Source: Planctomycetota bacterium
GTDB lineage: Bacteria; Planctomycetota; PLA2
DNA length: 64,000 nucleotides
Assembly (NCBI GenBank): GCA_021776735.1
Contig: JAJFFH010000052.1
Location: 124,001 to 188,000, forward strand
Reading direction: 5' to 3'
Part shown: positions 1 to 11,043 of the stretch, piece after piece
Position numbering within the stretch: position 1 is the stretch's first letter
Layout: every line of letters starts with the position of its first letter
The notes under the pieces: generated by a model
Told to the model about the DNA's origin: nothing
The model's input: the letters and a program-made list of their open reading frames with translations, nothing else
Database searches by the model: none
Program-made: the position numbers and the translations under genes

Positions 1-2177
1 CGGACCTGCCCGACTGGGACGAACTCGATGAGATGGAAGAGGGGGAGCGCGAGCGGCTTGAGCAGATGCTTGAGGCGGTCACTCTCGCCGGCAACGCCGA
101 CATGGTCCGCGAGGAGATCGTGGAGTTGCGCGAGCTGGCCAAGGTGGCGGAGGGGGTGGAGCGAAGCGGCGTCGAGGCCAAGCTCGGCAAGCTCAAGGCC
201 CTGCTCGGGAAAGAGGGCTTCTTCGAGAACCCCGACCGCCGCCTGCTGCTGTTCACCGAGTTCAAGGACACCCTCGCCTACCTGGTCGAGAACCTCGAAG
301 CCTGGGGTTTTCGCGTCGGCGTCATCCACGGTGGCATGAAGCCCGGTTCCCGCGACGACCCCGGCACCCGCATCTTTGCCGAGCAGCAGTTCCGCGACGG
401 TGCGATCCAAATCCTGGTCGCGACGGAAGCCGCGGGCGAAGGGATCAACCTGCAGTGCTGCAACATCCTGTTCAACTACGACATTCCCTGGAATCCCAAC
501 CGCCTCGAACAGGGGATGGGGCGCATCCACCGCTACGGCCAGCTCAAGGACTGCCTGATCTTCAACTTCGTCGCGACCAACACCATCGAGGGGCGCGTGC
601 TCCAGCGCCTTCTCGACAAGCTGCAGGAAATCCGTGATGCGCTCGACGACGACGCGGTGTTCAATGTGGTCGGCGAGGTTCTACCCTCCGCCCACGTCGA
701 GCGAGTCCTGCGCGACTACTATGCCGGCAAGCTCGGCGATGCCGACTTGGAAGAGCGTCTCCTGAAGGACGTGGACGAGTCCCGTTTCCGCAATATCTGC
801 CAAAACGCCCTGGAGGGCCTCGCCGCCAAGAAGCTCAACCTGGAGATGCTGATCGAACGCCGCGCGCGGGCCAGGGAACGCCGCCTGGTGCCCGAGAGCA
901 TCGCCCGTTTCCTGCGCGATGCCGCCGAGTTCGTGCCGCTCAAGCTCAAGCCGATCGAAAGCCTGCCCCATACCTTCGAGCCCGCGCGCACGCCGGGTGT
1001 CCTGCGCCGCTACGAGCGCGAGCCGGATTGGAAGCTGGCCGAGCTGGCGGGCCGGTATCCGCGCTGTTCCACCGACCGCGACACCGCCGACAAAAACAGC
1101 CTCGAGTGGGTCACGCCGGGCCATCCGTTGTTCGAGTCGATCCGACGCCATACGCGCGAGTGCGCCCTGAAGCCCTTTGGCGAGGGAGCCTGCTTTCACT
1201 CACTCGCGCATGCAGAGCCGGCTCGCATCGATTTTTATCGCGCGCGCGTAGTCGATGGGCTGGGCCGCATCGTCCACGAGAACCTCTTCGCGGTGGAGTT
1301 GCGCACCGGCACCGAGCCGCAGCTTCGGGAGGCGGGCACGCTGGGGAACTTCACGCCGGCGAAACCGCCCGACGAACTTCCCGCGATCGCTGCCGGGCCG
1401 GAGCCCGCCGACTGGTTGCAGGAACACGCGCTGACACCCTTCCTCGAGGAGACGCGCGCCGAGCGTTCGAGCGAAGTCGAGCGCATCGCCGAACACGTCG
1501 AGCTGTCGTTGACGGAGCTCCTCTTGCGTACCGACGAAGAGATCGGTGGAGCGGTCGTCGATGTCGAGGAGGGCAGGCAGGGTGCCGAGGGTCGCCTCGC
1601 CAAGGCCGAGAACCGGCACGCCGAACTTCTGTCCCGTCGCGACCGTCGCCGGGAGGAGTTGGGCCGCCAGCGAGCCCTTTCGCTGCAGGCGGTGGAGCGA
1701 ATCACCAGTGTGTTGGTTCTCCCCCACCCCGAGCGCGAGTCGAGCGAGGTCAGGCGCTTGCGCCCGAGCCTCGAGACCGAGGCGACCGCGATGGATGTCG
1801 TCATGGGGCATGAGCGCGCGCGCGGCTGCCAGGTCGAGGATGTCAGCGCCAAGAACCTCGGCTACGATGTCACCAGCCTCGATACGAGGTCGGGCGAGAT
1901 GCGCCTGATCGAGGTCAAGGGGCTGGCCGCCGCCACCGGCACCATCCTCTGGTCGCCCAACGAGAAGCGCGTCGCCGAGGACCGCCGCGACTGCTACTGG
2001 CTCTACGTGGTGACAAGCTGCGCCGCCGAGCCGACCCTGCAGGAGCCCGTTCACGATCCGATCCGGTATGAGTGGCATGAGGTCAAGAAGGTGCAGCACT
2101 ACTATCTGTCCGTGAACGCCATGACCGGGTCCATGCGGGTGCGCGAGGATCCCTCGACCTACGGGGATGGGCAGTGA
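1..2177 (+). CDS. SNF2-type DNA helicase C-terminal part with DUF3883 (5' end outside window)
   Basis: Partial gene: the frame is open from base 3, so the N-terminal helicase half lies upstream. The visible part starts with a superfamily 2 C-terminal helicase domain. It contains [10 protein letters not shown], then [12 protein letters not shown] (motif V) and [11 protein letters not shown] (motif VI), as in SNF2/RapA-like translocases. A long helical linker follows. The last ~100 residues match DUF3883, a PD-(D/E)xK-like fold, with NLGYDVTS and the conserved E-V-K in LIEVKGL. Helicases of this build occur in phage-defence cassettes such as DISARM-like systems and DUF1156/DUF499 clusters. Its GTG-start neighbour overlaps the stop codon, so this is the first visible gene of the operon. 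The helicase family is clear; the role in defence is inferred from neighbours. Confidence 0.88.
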   Translation, partial: DLPDWDELDEMEEGERERLEQMLEAVTLAGNADMVREEIVELRELAKVAEGVERSGVEAKLGKLKALLGKEGFFENPDRRLLLFTEFKDTLAYLVENLEAWGFRVGVIHGGMKPGSRDDPGTRIFAEQQFRDGAIQILVATEAAGEGINLQCCNILFNYDIPWNPNRLEQGMGRIHRYGQLKDCLIFNFVATNTIEGRVLQRLLDKLQEIRDALDDDAVFNVVGEVLPSAHVERVLRDYYAGKLGDADLEERLLKDVDESRFRNICQNALEGLAAKKLNLEMLIERRARARERRLVPESIARFLRDAAEFVPLKLKPIESLPHTFEPARTPGVLRRYEREPDWKLAELAGRYPRCSTDRDTADKNSLEWVTPGHPLFESIRRHTRECALKPFGEGACFHSLAHAEPARIDFYRARVVDGLGRIVHENLFAVELRTGTEPQLREAGTLGNFTPAKPPDELPAIAAGPEPADWLQEHALTPFLEETRAERSSEVERIAEHVELSLTELLLRTDEEIGGAVVDVEEGRQGAEGRLAKAENRHAELLSRRDRRREELGRQRALSLQAVERITSVLVLPHPERESSEVRRLRPSLETEATAMDVVMGHERARGCQVEDVSAKNLGYDVTSLDTRSGEMRLIEVKGLAAATGTILWSPNEKRVAEDRRDCYWLYVVTSCAAEPTLQEPVHDPIRYEWHEVKKVQHYYLSVNAMTGSMRVREDPSTYGDGQ

Positions 2178-3112
2178 CGAACGAGTCTGCGCCCCACCAG
2201 GACGGCTACGAAGCCGTCCTGGCTGATCTCGGGAGCGTGATCCAGGAGGCCAGGAACTCGGCGGCCCGCACCATCAACGCGGTCATGACCGCAGCCTACT
2301 GGCTCATCGGGCGCCGGATTGTCGAGGGTGATCAAGGCGGTCAAGAGCGTGCCGTCTACGGGGACAAGCTACTCGTTCGGCTTGCCGACGACCTTGGCCA
2401 GCGCTTCGGTCGCGGGTTCTTGCGGCAGAACCTTCAGCAGATGCGTCAGTTCTACCTCGCGTGTTCCGCCTCGGAGATTTGCCTGACAGCGTCAGGCGAA
2501 TCCAGAACAAACGGAGGAGAATCAAGTCGCCCGACGGCGTCTGGCAAGTCGGCGATCTTGCCCGCGGCGTCCGCGCTAAGGCCTCTCGCCGATTGTTTCC
2601 CTCTGCCTTGGTCGGCCTATGTGCGCCTGCTCTCGGTCAAGAGCGAGAACGCGCGCCGTTTCTATGAGTCTGAGGCCCTGCGCGGCGGCTGGTCGGTGCG
2701 GCAACTTCGTCGTCAGATCGAGTCCCAATTCTACGAGCGCACGGCCCTGTCGAAGGACAAGGCGGCCATGCTGGAGCAGGGGCAGGAACTTCTGCCCGAG
2801 GACGCCGTCAGCCCCCGGGAGGCGATCAAGGATCCCTTCGTCCTGGAATTTCTCGACCTCAAGGACGAGTATCCCTCGACCCTGCACCTGTGGTGGGCGC
2901 GGCGGCCGCTGGCCTCCTCGCGGGCGGTGCTGATAGCGCTGCTCCTGCCTGATCCCTGTGGTGCGTTCAATCCGGAGACGTTGGGACAAGGCGCGTGGCA
3001 ACCTCTACCATTCGTGCAGGGCCAGGTCCGCCACGACTCCGTGAACGGGGCTGCCATGACACGTTCCATGCGCGCACGGGAACACCCGTCAGGTTACGGA
3101 GGTGAAGAATGA
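2174..3112 (+). CDS. DUF1016 (YhcG-type) N-terminal domain, chimeric and lacking the nuclease domain
   Basis: Residues ~10-230 match the DUF1016 N-terminal domain ([61 protein letters not shown]). In intact family members this is followed by a PD-(D/E)xK nuclease domain. Here it switches at once to [20 protein letters not shown], a piece of the DUF1156 methylase found again at 7206-7269. The ORF then ends with [15 protein letters not shown], a diverged copy of the tail of the preceding helicase. The protein is therefore a three-part recombination product without its catalytic domain. The GTG start overlaps the upstream stop, and the TGA stop overlaps the next ATG. It may still bind a partner, but nuclease activity is unlikely. 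Confidence 0.8.
   Translation: MTNESAPHQDGYEAVLADLGSVIQEARNSAARTINAVMTAAYWLIGRRIVEGDQGGQERAVYGDKLLVRLADDLGQRFGRGFLRQNLQQMRQFYLACSASEICLTASGESRTNGGESSRPTASGKSAILPAASALRPLADCFPLPWSAYVRLLSVKSENARRFYESEALRGGWSVRQLRRQIESQFYERTALSKDKAAMLEQGQELLPEDAVSPREAIKDPFVLEFLDLKDEYPSTLHLWWARRPLASSRAVLIALLLPDPCGAFNPETLGQGAWQPLPFVQGQVRHDSVNGAAMTRSMRAREHPSGYGGEE
2871..2934 (+). repeat. Direct repeat copy 1 (DUF1156 fragment)
   Basis: Differs from 7206-7269 by one base, with a 53-base exact core at 2882-2934. It marks the recombination junction inside the DUF1016 chimera. Confidence 0.95.
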
Positions 3113-5808
3113 CTGAGAAGGATCCCATCCGCAGCGCGCTCAAGCTTTCGCCGGGTGCGCGGTTCCATCGCTGCGCACTTCAGGTCAACCCGCATCACTA
3201 CGCCGGGAGCTATCGCGGAAAGGCGGCGGACGGCGACGAGGAGGGCTACGCAAGAAGGCTAATCGAGCGCGCTGCTGACCTTGGGATCGACGTTCTGGCC
3301 GTCACCGACCACAACCATGTCGGGGGTGTGCGGGTCATTCGCGAGATGGCGCAGAAGCGGGGCATTCGAGTCTTTCCAGGCTTCGAGCTGGCATCCACCG
3401 AGGGAATTCACGTTCTTTGCCTGTACCCGCCGGACACGGAGGAGGACCAGTTGGGTCGCTTCCTGGGGAAGTTCGGCATTCAAGACACGTCTCCTTCGAG
3501 CGATCTCTGCGAAATGGCCTTCGCCGATATCCTTCCGCGAGTGCGCAAGCAAGGCGGCATCACCATCGCCGCTCACGCAACGAACGAGAACGGGCTCCTC
3601 ACGGAGCTCGATGGGCAAGCCAGAATCCGGAAATGGAAGAGTGAGGATCTCCTCGCGATCCAGATTCCCGGTGCCGTCGCTGATCTCCCGCAGAACTTCA
3701 GGAAGATCGTCGAGAACAAGGATTCTCAGTACAGGCGAGAGCATCCGCCGGAGGACGACCTCGCCGTCGCGGTCGTGAACGCCAAGGATATTGTCGCGCC
3801 AGACGACCTAAGAGACCCCGCCGCGACCTGCTGGATCAAGATGTCCGAGGTGACCATCGATGGGCTCTACCAAGCATTCCTCGACCCCCGGTCGCGAATC
3901 CGGCTCAATAGCGATCCGGCGCCCGAAGTTCGCGCCGAGTTCGTCGCCCTGACATGGGAGGGGGGCTTTCTCGACGGGGCGGGGATCCACTTCAACGAGA
4001 ATCTGAACGTTCTCATCGGCGGCCGGGGGACGGGCAAGTCGACCGTCATCGAGAGCCTGCGCTACGTGCTCGGGCTCGAGCCGCTCGGCGAGGAGGCCCG
4101 CAAGGCCCACGAAGGCATCGTGCGTTACGTGCTACAGCCGGGAACCAAGGTCTCTCTCCTGGTTCGCTGCCATCGGCCGGCGCGACGCGAGTACCGGATC
4201 GAGCGCACGGTTCCGAACCCGCCGGTCGTTCGCGACGCCGAGACCGGTGAAGTCGTGAACCTCACCCCCGCACAGGTGCTGCCTCGCGTGGAGGTCTTCG
4301 GTCAACACGAGATATCGGAGCTGACGAAGAGCCCTGAAAAGCTGACGCGGCTGCTCGAGCGCTTCGCGGAGCGCGACGACTCGCTGGCTAGGCGCAAGCG
4401 CGACCTTCGCCGAGAGCTCGAACTCTCTCGCGGCAAGATCCTGGATGTGCGCCGCGAACTCGGCCAGGTCGAGGAGCGGCTCGGGGCGCTTCCGGGACTC
4501 GTAGAGACGCTCAAGCGCTACCGGGAGGCAGGACTAGAGGAACGCCTCAAGGAACAGAGCCTGCTCGTGCGTGAAGAGCGCGTGCTCGGCACGTTTCGCG
4601 AGCGGCTCGACCCCTTCGGCGACGCCTTGGAGCAGCTTCGCGAAGAGCTGCCCATCGATCTTGTGTTTCTCTCTCCCAAGGCCCTCGCGGATCTCCCGGG
4701 CAGGGAGATCCTGTTTGCTGCCGAGGAAACGTTTCAGCGCCTTGGCAGCGACATGGAGAAGGTCGCGGGCGACATGCAGGAGGCCCTGGAGCGAGCGGAG
4801 CACGGCCTGAAGGGCGTCCGGGGCCGCTGGGGCAAGCGCAAGCAGAAGGTCCAGGCAGCTTACGAGAAAAAGCTGCGCGAACTCCAGAAGTCTCGCGTGG
4901 ACGGCGAGGAGTTCATTCGTCTGCGCCGCCGGATCGAAGAGCTGCGGCCTCTGAAAGAGCGCGAGTCTCAACTGCGCCGCCTCGAAGCCGAGCACCTCGA
5001 GCGAAGACAGAACCTGCGTGCCGAATGGGAGGACGTCAAGCGCGAGGAGTTCCAGATCCTCGACCGCGCGGGCAAGCGGGTCACACGGAAGCTGCGGGGG
5101 CGCGTGCGCGTGCGCGTGGCGTTCGCGGGCAATCGCGAGCCGCTGTTCAAGCTGCTGCGCGGCGAGATCGGCGGCAACATGGCGAAGACCGTCGACAGGC
5201 TTCGCGAGTGCGAGGATCTCTCCCTGACCGAACTCGCCGATACGGTTCGCAAGGGGGGCGCAGACGGCCTGCGCGAGCGGTACTCGCTGACCCCGGCGCA
5301 GGCGAAGAAGTTCGCGGATGCGGGCGACTCGGTCTGGATGCAGATCGAGGAGCTGGAACTCTCCTCGACGACGCGGATTGAGCTCAACACCGCGGCCCTC
5401 GGGGAGGCCGAGAGCTGGCAGGATCTGGAGCAACTTTCGACGGGACAAAAAGCAACGGCGGTGCTGCTGCTCCTGCTACTCGAGTCGGATGCTCCGCTGC
5501 TCGTGGACCAGCCCGAGGACGACCTCGACAACCGCTTCATCTTTGAAGAGATTGTGCCTCGGATGCGCGCGGAGAAGCGGCGGCGGCAATTCGTCTTCTC
5601 GACTCACAACGCCAACATTCCGGTCCTCGGCGACGCCGAGCTGATCCTCGGCCTCAGTGCGCTTGGCGAGGCGGGCGACGGTCAGGCGCGGATTGCGCCC
5701 GAGCACGTCGGCTCGATCGACGCGCAGCCGGTGCGCGAGCTGGTCGAGGAACTCCTCGAGGGGGGCCAGGAGGCCTTCGAGCGCCGCCGCCGGAAGTACG
5801 GGTTCTGA
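3109..5808 (+). CDS. PHP-domain / SMC-like ATPase, TrlF family
   Basis: 899 residues. The N-terminal ~260 residues form a PHP-type metal phosphoesterase domain, with TDHN at 66-69 and GFEL at 91-94. An ABC/SMC-type ATPase head follows, split by a long Arg/Glu-rich coiled coil (about 420-700). Walker A is GGRGTGKST near residue 303, the signature is LSTGQKA near 776, Walker B is LLVDQPEDD near 800, and the H-loop is STHNAN. This layout is that of TrlF-type PHP-ATPases, which recur in defence islands. Known SMC-like ATPases sense or translocate on DNA, and PHP domains hydrolyse phosphoesters. I infer an ATP-gated nuclease or phosphoesterase effector. The ATG lies in an ATGA overlap with the previous gene. 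Confidence 0.85.
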   Translation: MTEKDPIRSALKLSPGARFHRCALQVNPHHYAGSYRGKAADGDEEGYARRLIERAADLGIDVLAVTDHNHVGGVRVIREMAQKRGIRVFPGFELASTEGIHVLCLYPPDTEEDQLGRFLGKFGIQDTSPSSDLCEMAFADILPRVRKQGGITIAAHATNENGLLTELDGQARIRKWKSEDLLAIQIPGAVADLPQNFRKIVENKDSQYRREHPPEDDLAVAVVNAKDIVAPDDLRDPAATCWIKMSEVTIDGLYQAFLDPRSRIRLNSDPAPEVRAEFVALTWEGGFLDGAGIHFNENLNVLIGGRGTGKSTVIESLRYVLGLEPLGEEARKAHEGIVRYVLQPGTKVSLLVRCHRPARREYRIERTVPNPPVVRDAETGEVVNLTPAQVLPRVEVFGQHEISELTKSPEKLTRLLERFAERDDSLARRKRDLRRELELSRGKILDVRRELGQVEERLGALPGLVETLKRYREAGLEERLKEQSLLVREERVLGTFRERLDPFGDALEQLREELPIDLVFLSPKALADLPGREILFAAEETFQRLGSDMEKVAGDMQEALERAEHGLKGVRGRWGKRKQKVQAAYEKKLRELQKSRVDGEEFIRLRRRIEELRPLKERESQLRRLEAEHLERRQNLRAEWEDVKREEFQILDRAGKRVTRKLRGRVRVRVAFAGNREPLFKLLRGEIGGNMAKTVDRLRECEDLSLTELADTVRKGGADGLRERYSLTPAQAKKFADAGDSVWMQIEELELSSTTRIELNTAALGEAESWQDLEQLSTGQKATAVLLLLLLESDAPLLVDQPEDDLDNRFIFEEIVPRMRAEKRRRQFVFSTHNANIPVLGDAELILGLSALGEAGDGQARIAPEHVGSIDAQPVRELVEELLEGGQEAFERRRRKYGF

Positions 5809-5819
5809 GAAGGAGCGAG

Positions 5820-7112
5820 ATGAATCGAACGGAGCTTGCAGAGCTGATCTCCAACCGCGAGAACTCGGGCGTCGAATTCAAGCGTGATGACATCACTCCC
5901 ACAAAGCTCGCCAAGGAGATGGCGGCGCTCTTGAACCTCGAGGGTGGACACATCCTCTTGGGGGTCGAGAAGAACGGAACGGTTTCAGGACTCGCCCGCG
6001 AGTTGGGGAAGGCCGAGGAGTGGGTCATGGAGGTCGCGCGGGCGCATGTCCGGCCGGCAACGATCCCGTTTTGGGAGACCATCGAGTGGGGCGAGGGCAA
6101 GACCGTCGGGGTGGTCTCGCTGCCGGCCGACGCACCGGACAAGCCCTTCAAGATGAAGCGCGCATCGGCGTGGGTAACGCAGGTTCGAGTCGGCACCACT
6201 TCGCGCGACGCGACCGACGAGGAGGAGGCCCGCCTCTACATGCAGTCGGGGCGAGTGCAGTACGATCGCAAGCCTGTCCCGGGCGCGACCTTGGCGGATC
6301 TCGACATTCGCCGTCTCAGCAACTACTTCCGCAACGTTCGGGGGCAGGCCCGCCCGGAGGCGGCTGACGGGGAGGGTTGGACGCGCCTGCTCGTCAACAC
6401 GGAGTTGATGATGGAGGATCGGAATCGCGCCATGCCGAGCGTGGGTGGTCTGCTCCTGTTCGGACTGCGGCCGAGGCGGTTCTTGCCCCAGGCCGGCATC
6501 ACTACGGTGGCCTACACCGGCAAAGAAAAGGACTACGACGCCAAGGCGAGGGCGACTTTGCGAGGACCCGCGGTTTCGCTCTTTCCAGATCCTAAACAAG
6601 GCGTGCCGCAGCCATTCCCGAGGCTGGCACGCACTTTTTCCGAGAGCGTGGAGGCCGTCGAGGCCGGAACGATCGAGCAAGCCCTGGACTTCGTGCGCCG
6701 CAACATCGAGGTCAAGGCGTGGATCGATGACGGCGGTCGACGGGTGGAGCGATGGGACTACCCTCTCGAAGCCGTACGCGAGGCGCTGGTGAACGCAGTC
6801 GCCCACCGCGACTACAGCATCGGCGTGATCGACATCGACCTTTCGATCTACGCCGATCGCCTGGAGATTATCTCGCCGGGGCGGCTGCCCAACACCGTCA
6901 CGGTGGAGAAAATGCGTGCAGGGTATCGCGCCTCGCGCAACGAGCTGATCAAGGAGGTGCTCCGCGACTATCGCTACATCGAGGCTACGGGGCTCGGCGT
7001 GCCACGGAGGATCCTTGCCGGAATGCGCACGCACAACGACACCGAGCCCGACTTGGTGGAGGAGGACGATCGCTTCATCGTTCGCCTCTGGAAGGAGCGC
7101 GAGGAGGCATGA
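5820..7112 (+). CDS. AlbA_2 (Schlafen-like) and HATPase_c_4 domain protein
   Basis: 430 residues. The N-terminal ~130 residues are an AlbA_2/Schlafen-type nucleic-acid-binding domain (NSGVEFKRDD, then GGHILLGVEKNG). The C-terminal part has the GHKL-like ATP-binding helix REALVNAVAHRDYS near residue 320 and GLGVPRRIL near the end, as in COG2865-type predicted regulators that are often mislabelled RecG-like helicases. No helicase motifs are present. A clear Shine-Dalgarno AAGGAG lies about 5 bases before the ATG. The stop overlaps the next start (ATGA). In this operon it could be a regulator or a nucleic-acid-sensing component. The domains are clear; the function is not. Confidence 0.82.
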   Translation: MNRTELAELISNRENSGVEFKRDDITPTKLAKEMAALLNLEGGHILLGVEKNGTVSGLARELGKAEEWVMEVARAHVRPATIPFWETIEWGEGKTVGVVSLPADAPDKPFKMKRASAWVTQVRVGTTSRDATDEEEARLYMQSGRVQYDRKPVPGATLADLDIRRLSNYFRNVRGQARPEAADGEGWTRLLVNTELMMEDRNRAMPSVGGLLLFGLRPRRFLPQAGITTVAYTGKEKDYDAKARATLRGPAVSLFPDPKQGVPQPFPRLARTFSESVEAVEAGTIEQALDFVRRNIEVKAWIDDGGRRVERWDYPLEAVREALVNAVAHRDYSIGVIDIDLSIYADRLEIISPGRLPNTVTVEKMRAGYRASRNELIKEVLRDYRYIEATGLGVPRRILAGMRTHNDTEPDLVEEDDRFIVRLWKEREEA

Positions 7113-10062
7113 TCCCCAAGGAGTGCAAGCGCCTGGCCGAGGTGGACTTTCCCATCGCGGAGGTGAGCAGGCACGCGGCGCGCGAGAAATCGATCCGCCA
7201 TGGGCATCCCTCGACGCTGCACCTGTGGTGGGCGCGGCGGCCGCTGGCCTCCTCGCGGGCGGTGCTGATGACGCTGCTCTTACCCGATCCGTGCGACGAG
7301 CATTGCCCGGAGGCGTTCAAGAACAAGGCGCGTACGGCCCTGCTCGCGATGCACGGACGTCCCCGGGGCTGGGCGGACCAGACCGCGTCGGACGAGGGCT
7401 TGCGCCGGGTGCTGCTCAAGTTCATCGCCGACTTCGCCAACTGGGACAACGCGGCCCACCCGGATTACCTGGAGACGGGCCGCGCGCTTGTCCGTGCCGC
7501 CCATCCGGAGGAACCGCCGCTGGTGGTCGATCCCTTTGCCGGCGGAGGTTCGATTCCGCTGGAGGCGCTGCGGCTCGGCTGCGAGGCATTCGCCAGCGAC
7601 CTAAATCCGGTGGCCTGCCTGATCCTCAAGGTGATGTGGAGGACATTCCGCGCCACGGGCCCGAGTTGGCCGATGAGCTGCGTCGGGTCGGTGGCGAGAT
7701 CAAGGCGGCGGCGCAAGAGGAGCTGGCCGAGCTGTACCCGACCGATCCCGACGGCGCCACGCCGATCGCCTATCTTTGGGCGCGCACGGTGCGCTGCGAG
7801 TCGCCGAATTGCGGAGCCGAGATTCCGCTGCTGCGGTCGATGTGGCTCTGCAAGAAGACCAAACGCAAGCGGGCGCGGCGCACCAAGGTCGTGCGGCCTT
7901 CGGGTGACGTGCCGCGGGTGGAGTTCGAGATCTTCGAGCCGGCGAGCGACAAGGATGTGGCCGGCGGTACCGTAGCCCGCGCCAAGGCGAGCTGCCTTTG
8001 CTGTGGCACGGTACTGCCGCCCGAGCGCGTGCGCGCGCAACTCGCCGCCGAGAGGGGCGGCGCGGACACGATCTTCGACGCACGGGGCGAGCGGACCGGC
8101 GGCGCGCGGGTGACGGCGGTGGTGACGCTCCGGCCCGGAGAGCGGGGACGCCATTACCGTCTGCCCACCGAGGCCGACTACGCGGCGGTGCGCCGGGCGC
8201 AGGAGCGGGTGGCGGAGATCCTGGCGGAATGGGAGCGGGGCGGGCGGCAAGGGCTTTGCCCGGTGCCGGATGAGCCGCTACCGCTGATGAGCGGGACGTT
8301 CAACGTGCCGCTTTACGGCATGAACACCTGGGGCGACCTTTTCACGGCGCGGCAGAAAGTGGCGTTGGTGGGGTTGGGACGAGTCCTGTCGGGCGCGTCC
8401 CTTGACCAACCGGTGACAGAGTTTATTGCTGCCAGCATTTCGAGATTCTCCGACATCGCAAATGCCTTATGTCAATGGGAGAACACCAAGCACCAGGTAC
8501 GCCATCTTTTTACGCGGCAGGCTATTCCGATGCTATGGGACTTTGCTGAGGCAGGATTCAATGGAGGACAAGCGGGTGACTACGCAACGACGCTTGGCAC
8601 GATGATCAGAGTTGCCGAGCGGCTGTCGGCATGCACGAGGTCGGGGCAGGTTCAATCCGCCGACGCCACCAACCACCCCCTGCCCGACCAATCGGCAGGC
8701 GTCTGGTTCACCGACCCGCCCTACTACTTCGCGGTACCCTACGCCGACCTCTCCGACTTTTTCTTTGTGTGGCTGAAACGCACGCTGCCCGGGCATCCAC
8801 TACTGCGTGATCCGTTCGACCCAGGTAACGACCTGACTCCCAAGGGTCCCGAGCTGTGTGAGATGGCCCACTGGGACTCGAAACGGTACGCCAACAAAGA
8901 TCAGCAGTTCTTTGAGGATGGTATGGCCAAGGCCTTCGCCGAAGGCCGCCGCATCCTGCGTGAGGACGGTATCGGTTCGGTGGTCTTCGCCCACAAAACC
9001 ACCGAGGGCTGGGAGGCGCTGCTCTCCGGCATGATCCGCGGCGGTTGGACCATCACCGGTTCCTGGCCTATCGCCACCGAGATGGCCTCGCGCCTGCGCG
9101 CCCGCGACTCCGCAGCGCTCGCCACCAGCGTCCACCTCATCACCCGCCCGCGACCCGTGGACGCCCCGGTTGGCGACTGGGCCGATGTCCTGCGCGAGCT
9201 TCCTCCGCGCGTCGCCGCTTGGATCGAGCGCCTGCAGGTCGAGGGCATCCGCGGCGCCGACCTGGTCTTCGCCTGCATCGGGCCGGCGCTCGAGATTTTC
9301 AGCCGCTACCGCGTGGTCGAGACTGCCGAGGGCCGCGAGGTTAAGCTCCCCGAGTACTTGGAGAAGGTCTGGGAGGTGGTGGGCCGAGCCGCGTTGGAAC
9401 AGGTGCTCGGCAGCGCGGATGCCGGCAGTCTCGAGGAGGATGCACGTTTGGTGGCACTCTTTCTCTGGACCGTGCAGGGCACCGAAGCTTCCAACGGAAA
9501 CGGAAGGAGCCGCGCGGCGAATGAAGACGACGAGGTTGCCCAAAGGGCCGCCAAGGGTTTCAGCTTGCCCTTCGACGTGGTGCGCCGCTTCGCCCAGCCC
9601 ATGGGCATCGACCTCGACGTCTGGACCGACCGCGTCATCGGCCAGGACAAGGGCATCGTGCGCTTGCTGCCCGTGGCGGAACGCGCCAAGGCGCTCTTCG
9701 GCGAGGACGGCGCCCGCGCCGCCGCCGACTGGATCGAGAGCGATCCGGGGGCCAACGTGCAGATGGTGTTGTTCCCGGAGATGGATACGGCACCCAAGAA
9801 AAAAAAGCGTCGTGGCAAGCGGGCGCTCATCGAGGGCGGTGCCGAGCTGCAATCGCCGGATGCCACGACGCTCGACCGGGTGCACGCGGCCATGTTGTTC
9901 CAGGCCGGCGGCCAGGCGCATGCGCTGCGAAAGCTGCTCGCCGCCGAGCAGGACCGTGGCCCCGACTTCCTGCGGCTCGCCAATGCGCTCTCGGCGCTCT
10001 ATCCGCAGGGTGCGGAGGAAAAACGGCTGCTTGACGCCATGCTGCTGGCGGTGCCGCGGTGA
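7109..10062 (+). pseudogene. DUF1156 adenine-specific DNA methylase, frameshifted near 7637
   Basis: Begins MIPKECKRLAEVDFPIAEVS, the usual DUF1156 start, then the [14 protein letters not shown] block and the AdoMet-binding motif VDPFAGGGSIPLEALRLG with ASDLNPVAC. At about 7636-7637 the frame shifts by one base: the reading ends ...LILKVM and resumes one frame away as EDIPRHGPELADELRRV. A single missing base between the ATG codon and TGGAG would explain this. After the shift come two Cys pairs (CESPNCG, CLCCG) typical of the Zn-ribbon and the catalytic DPPYY near 8716. Without the shift it would be a full-length ~980-residue N6-adenine methylase (COG1743). The shift may be a real inactivation or an assembly error; no homopolymer is present. 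Confidence 0.85.
7206..7269 (+). repeat. Direct repeat copy 2 (inside DUF1156 gene)
   Basis: This copy sits in its natural context in the methylase. It is the likely donor, or sister copy, of the fragment at 2871-2934. The two copies are about 4.3 kb apart in direct orientation, so recombination between them would delete the PHP-ATPase and AlbA_2 genes. Confidence 0.95.
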
Positions 10063-10072
10063 CGGAGCCTGC

Positions 10073-11041
10073 ATGACCGAGACCCGCAATCCAGCGGTCT
10101 GGCAAGTCTCCGGCGGCCCGGTGGATCGACCCTATGCCGAGATATTTCTCGAACACGGCGTGGCTCTGATCGGCCCGGGCCATGACGGTCCCTGGCAGCC
10201 GGGGCGTACGCACATGGACGCCGGGGACTTCGTGCGCCGTTTCGCCGAGGATCTGCGTACCGGCGATCTGCTGCTCTTGCGCACGGCGATCAGCCAGGTC
10301 GCGGCGGTGGGTTTGGTTGCGAGCGGATACGAGTTCCTCGAGCCCTTCGACGATGTCAACGGCTGGGATCTGCGCCACGGTCGCCGCGTGCGCTGGTGCC
10401 GCCTGCCCGAGCCGTACCGCTTCGAAACGAGCGTCTTCGGCGCGAACCCCCGCCGCTTGGCCCGGGTGCTGAGCGAGGAGGCCGTGGACACCGCCCGCAG
10501 CTTCCTCACTTCGGGTCTGACCCACTGGCGAGGAGCCCCGTTGCCTGCCCTGCCCGAGGTGGAGCCGCCGCTGGACGAGGTGCCGGAAGGGCTGCGCGAT
10601 GTGGTCGGCCTGGCCCGGGACTTGGCGGGGCCTTACGGCGACGAGGAGCACCTCGGCGATGCGCCCAACGAAAACGAAATGACCGCCCACTTCATCGTGC
10701 CCTTCCTGCGCGCACTGGGCTGGCCGCAAGAGTTGATCGCTGTCGAATGGCGGCGGATCGACGTGGCGCTCTTCGAGAATCTGCCGCGCACGCCGGAGAA
10801 CTGTCGTTTCGTGATCGAGGCCAAGCGCCTGGGCGCCGGCCTGGCACCCGCTCGCAAGCAGGCCAAACAGTATGTGGCCGGGCTGGGCGTATCGCGCGAC
10901 GTGGTGGTCTCCGACGGCTTTCGCTACCGCATCTTCGACCACCAAAAGAACTTCGCACCCGTGGCCTACGCCAACCTGGCGCGATTGAAGCAGGCGTCCG
11001 TGGCGCTCTTCGATAGACTGCGCCACGCCCAAGGAGTGTAA
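10073..11041 (+). CDS. PUA/EVE-like N-terminus with HsdR_N-type nuclease domain
   Basis: 322 residues. The first ~160 residues contain YAEIFLEHGVALIGPG and GDLLLLRTAISQVAAVGLV, resembling PUA/EVE-type folds that read modified bases. This is pattern recognition, not a proven match. The C-terminal half has an HsdR_N-type PD-(D/E)xK nuclease signature: NENEMTAHFIVPFLRALGW, the acidic residue in RIDVALFE, E-A-K in FVIEAKRLG, and QAKQYV. It is encoded 10 bases after the methylase and 2 bases before the DUF499 gene. A natural reading is a modification-sensing nuclease paired with the methylase, but the fragment lacks the motor domains of a true HsdR. Confidence 0.7.
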   Translation: MTETRNPAVWQVSGGPVDRPYAEIFLEHGVALIGPGHDGPWQPGRTHMDAGDFVRRFAEDLRTGDLLLLRTAISQVAAVGLVASGYEFLEPFDDVNGWDLRHGRRVRWCRLPEPYRFETSVFGANPRRLARVLSEEAVDTARSFLTSGLTHWRGAPLPALPEVEPPLDEVPEGLRDVVGLARDLAGPYGDEEHLGDAPNENEMTAHFIVPFLRALGWPQELIAVEWRRIDVALFENLPRTPENCRFVIEAKRLGAGLAPARKQAKQYVAGLGVSRDVVVSDGFRYRIFDHQKNFAPVAYANLARLKQASVALFDRLRHAQGV

Positions 11042-11043
11042 CG

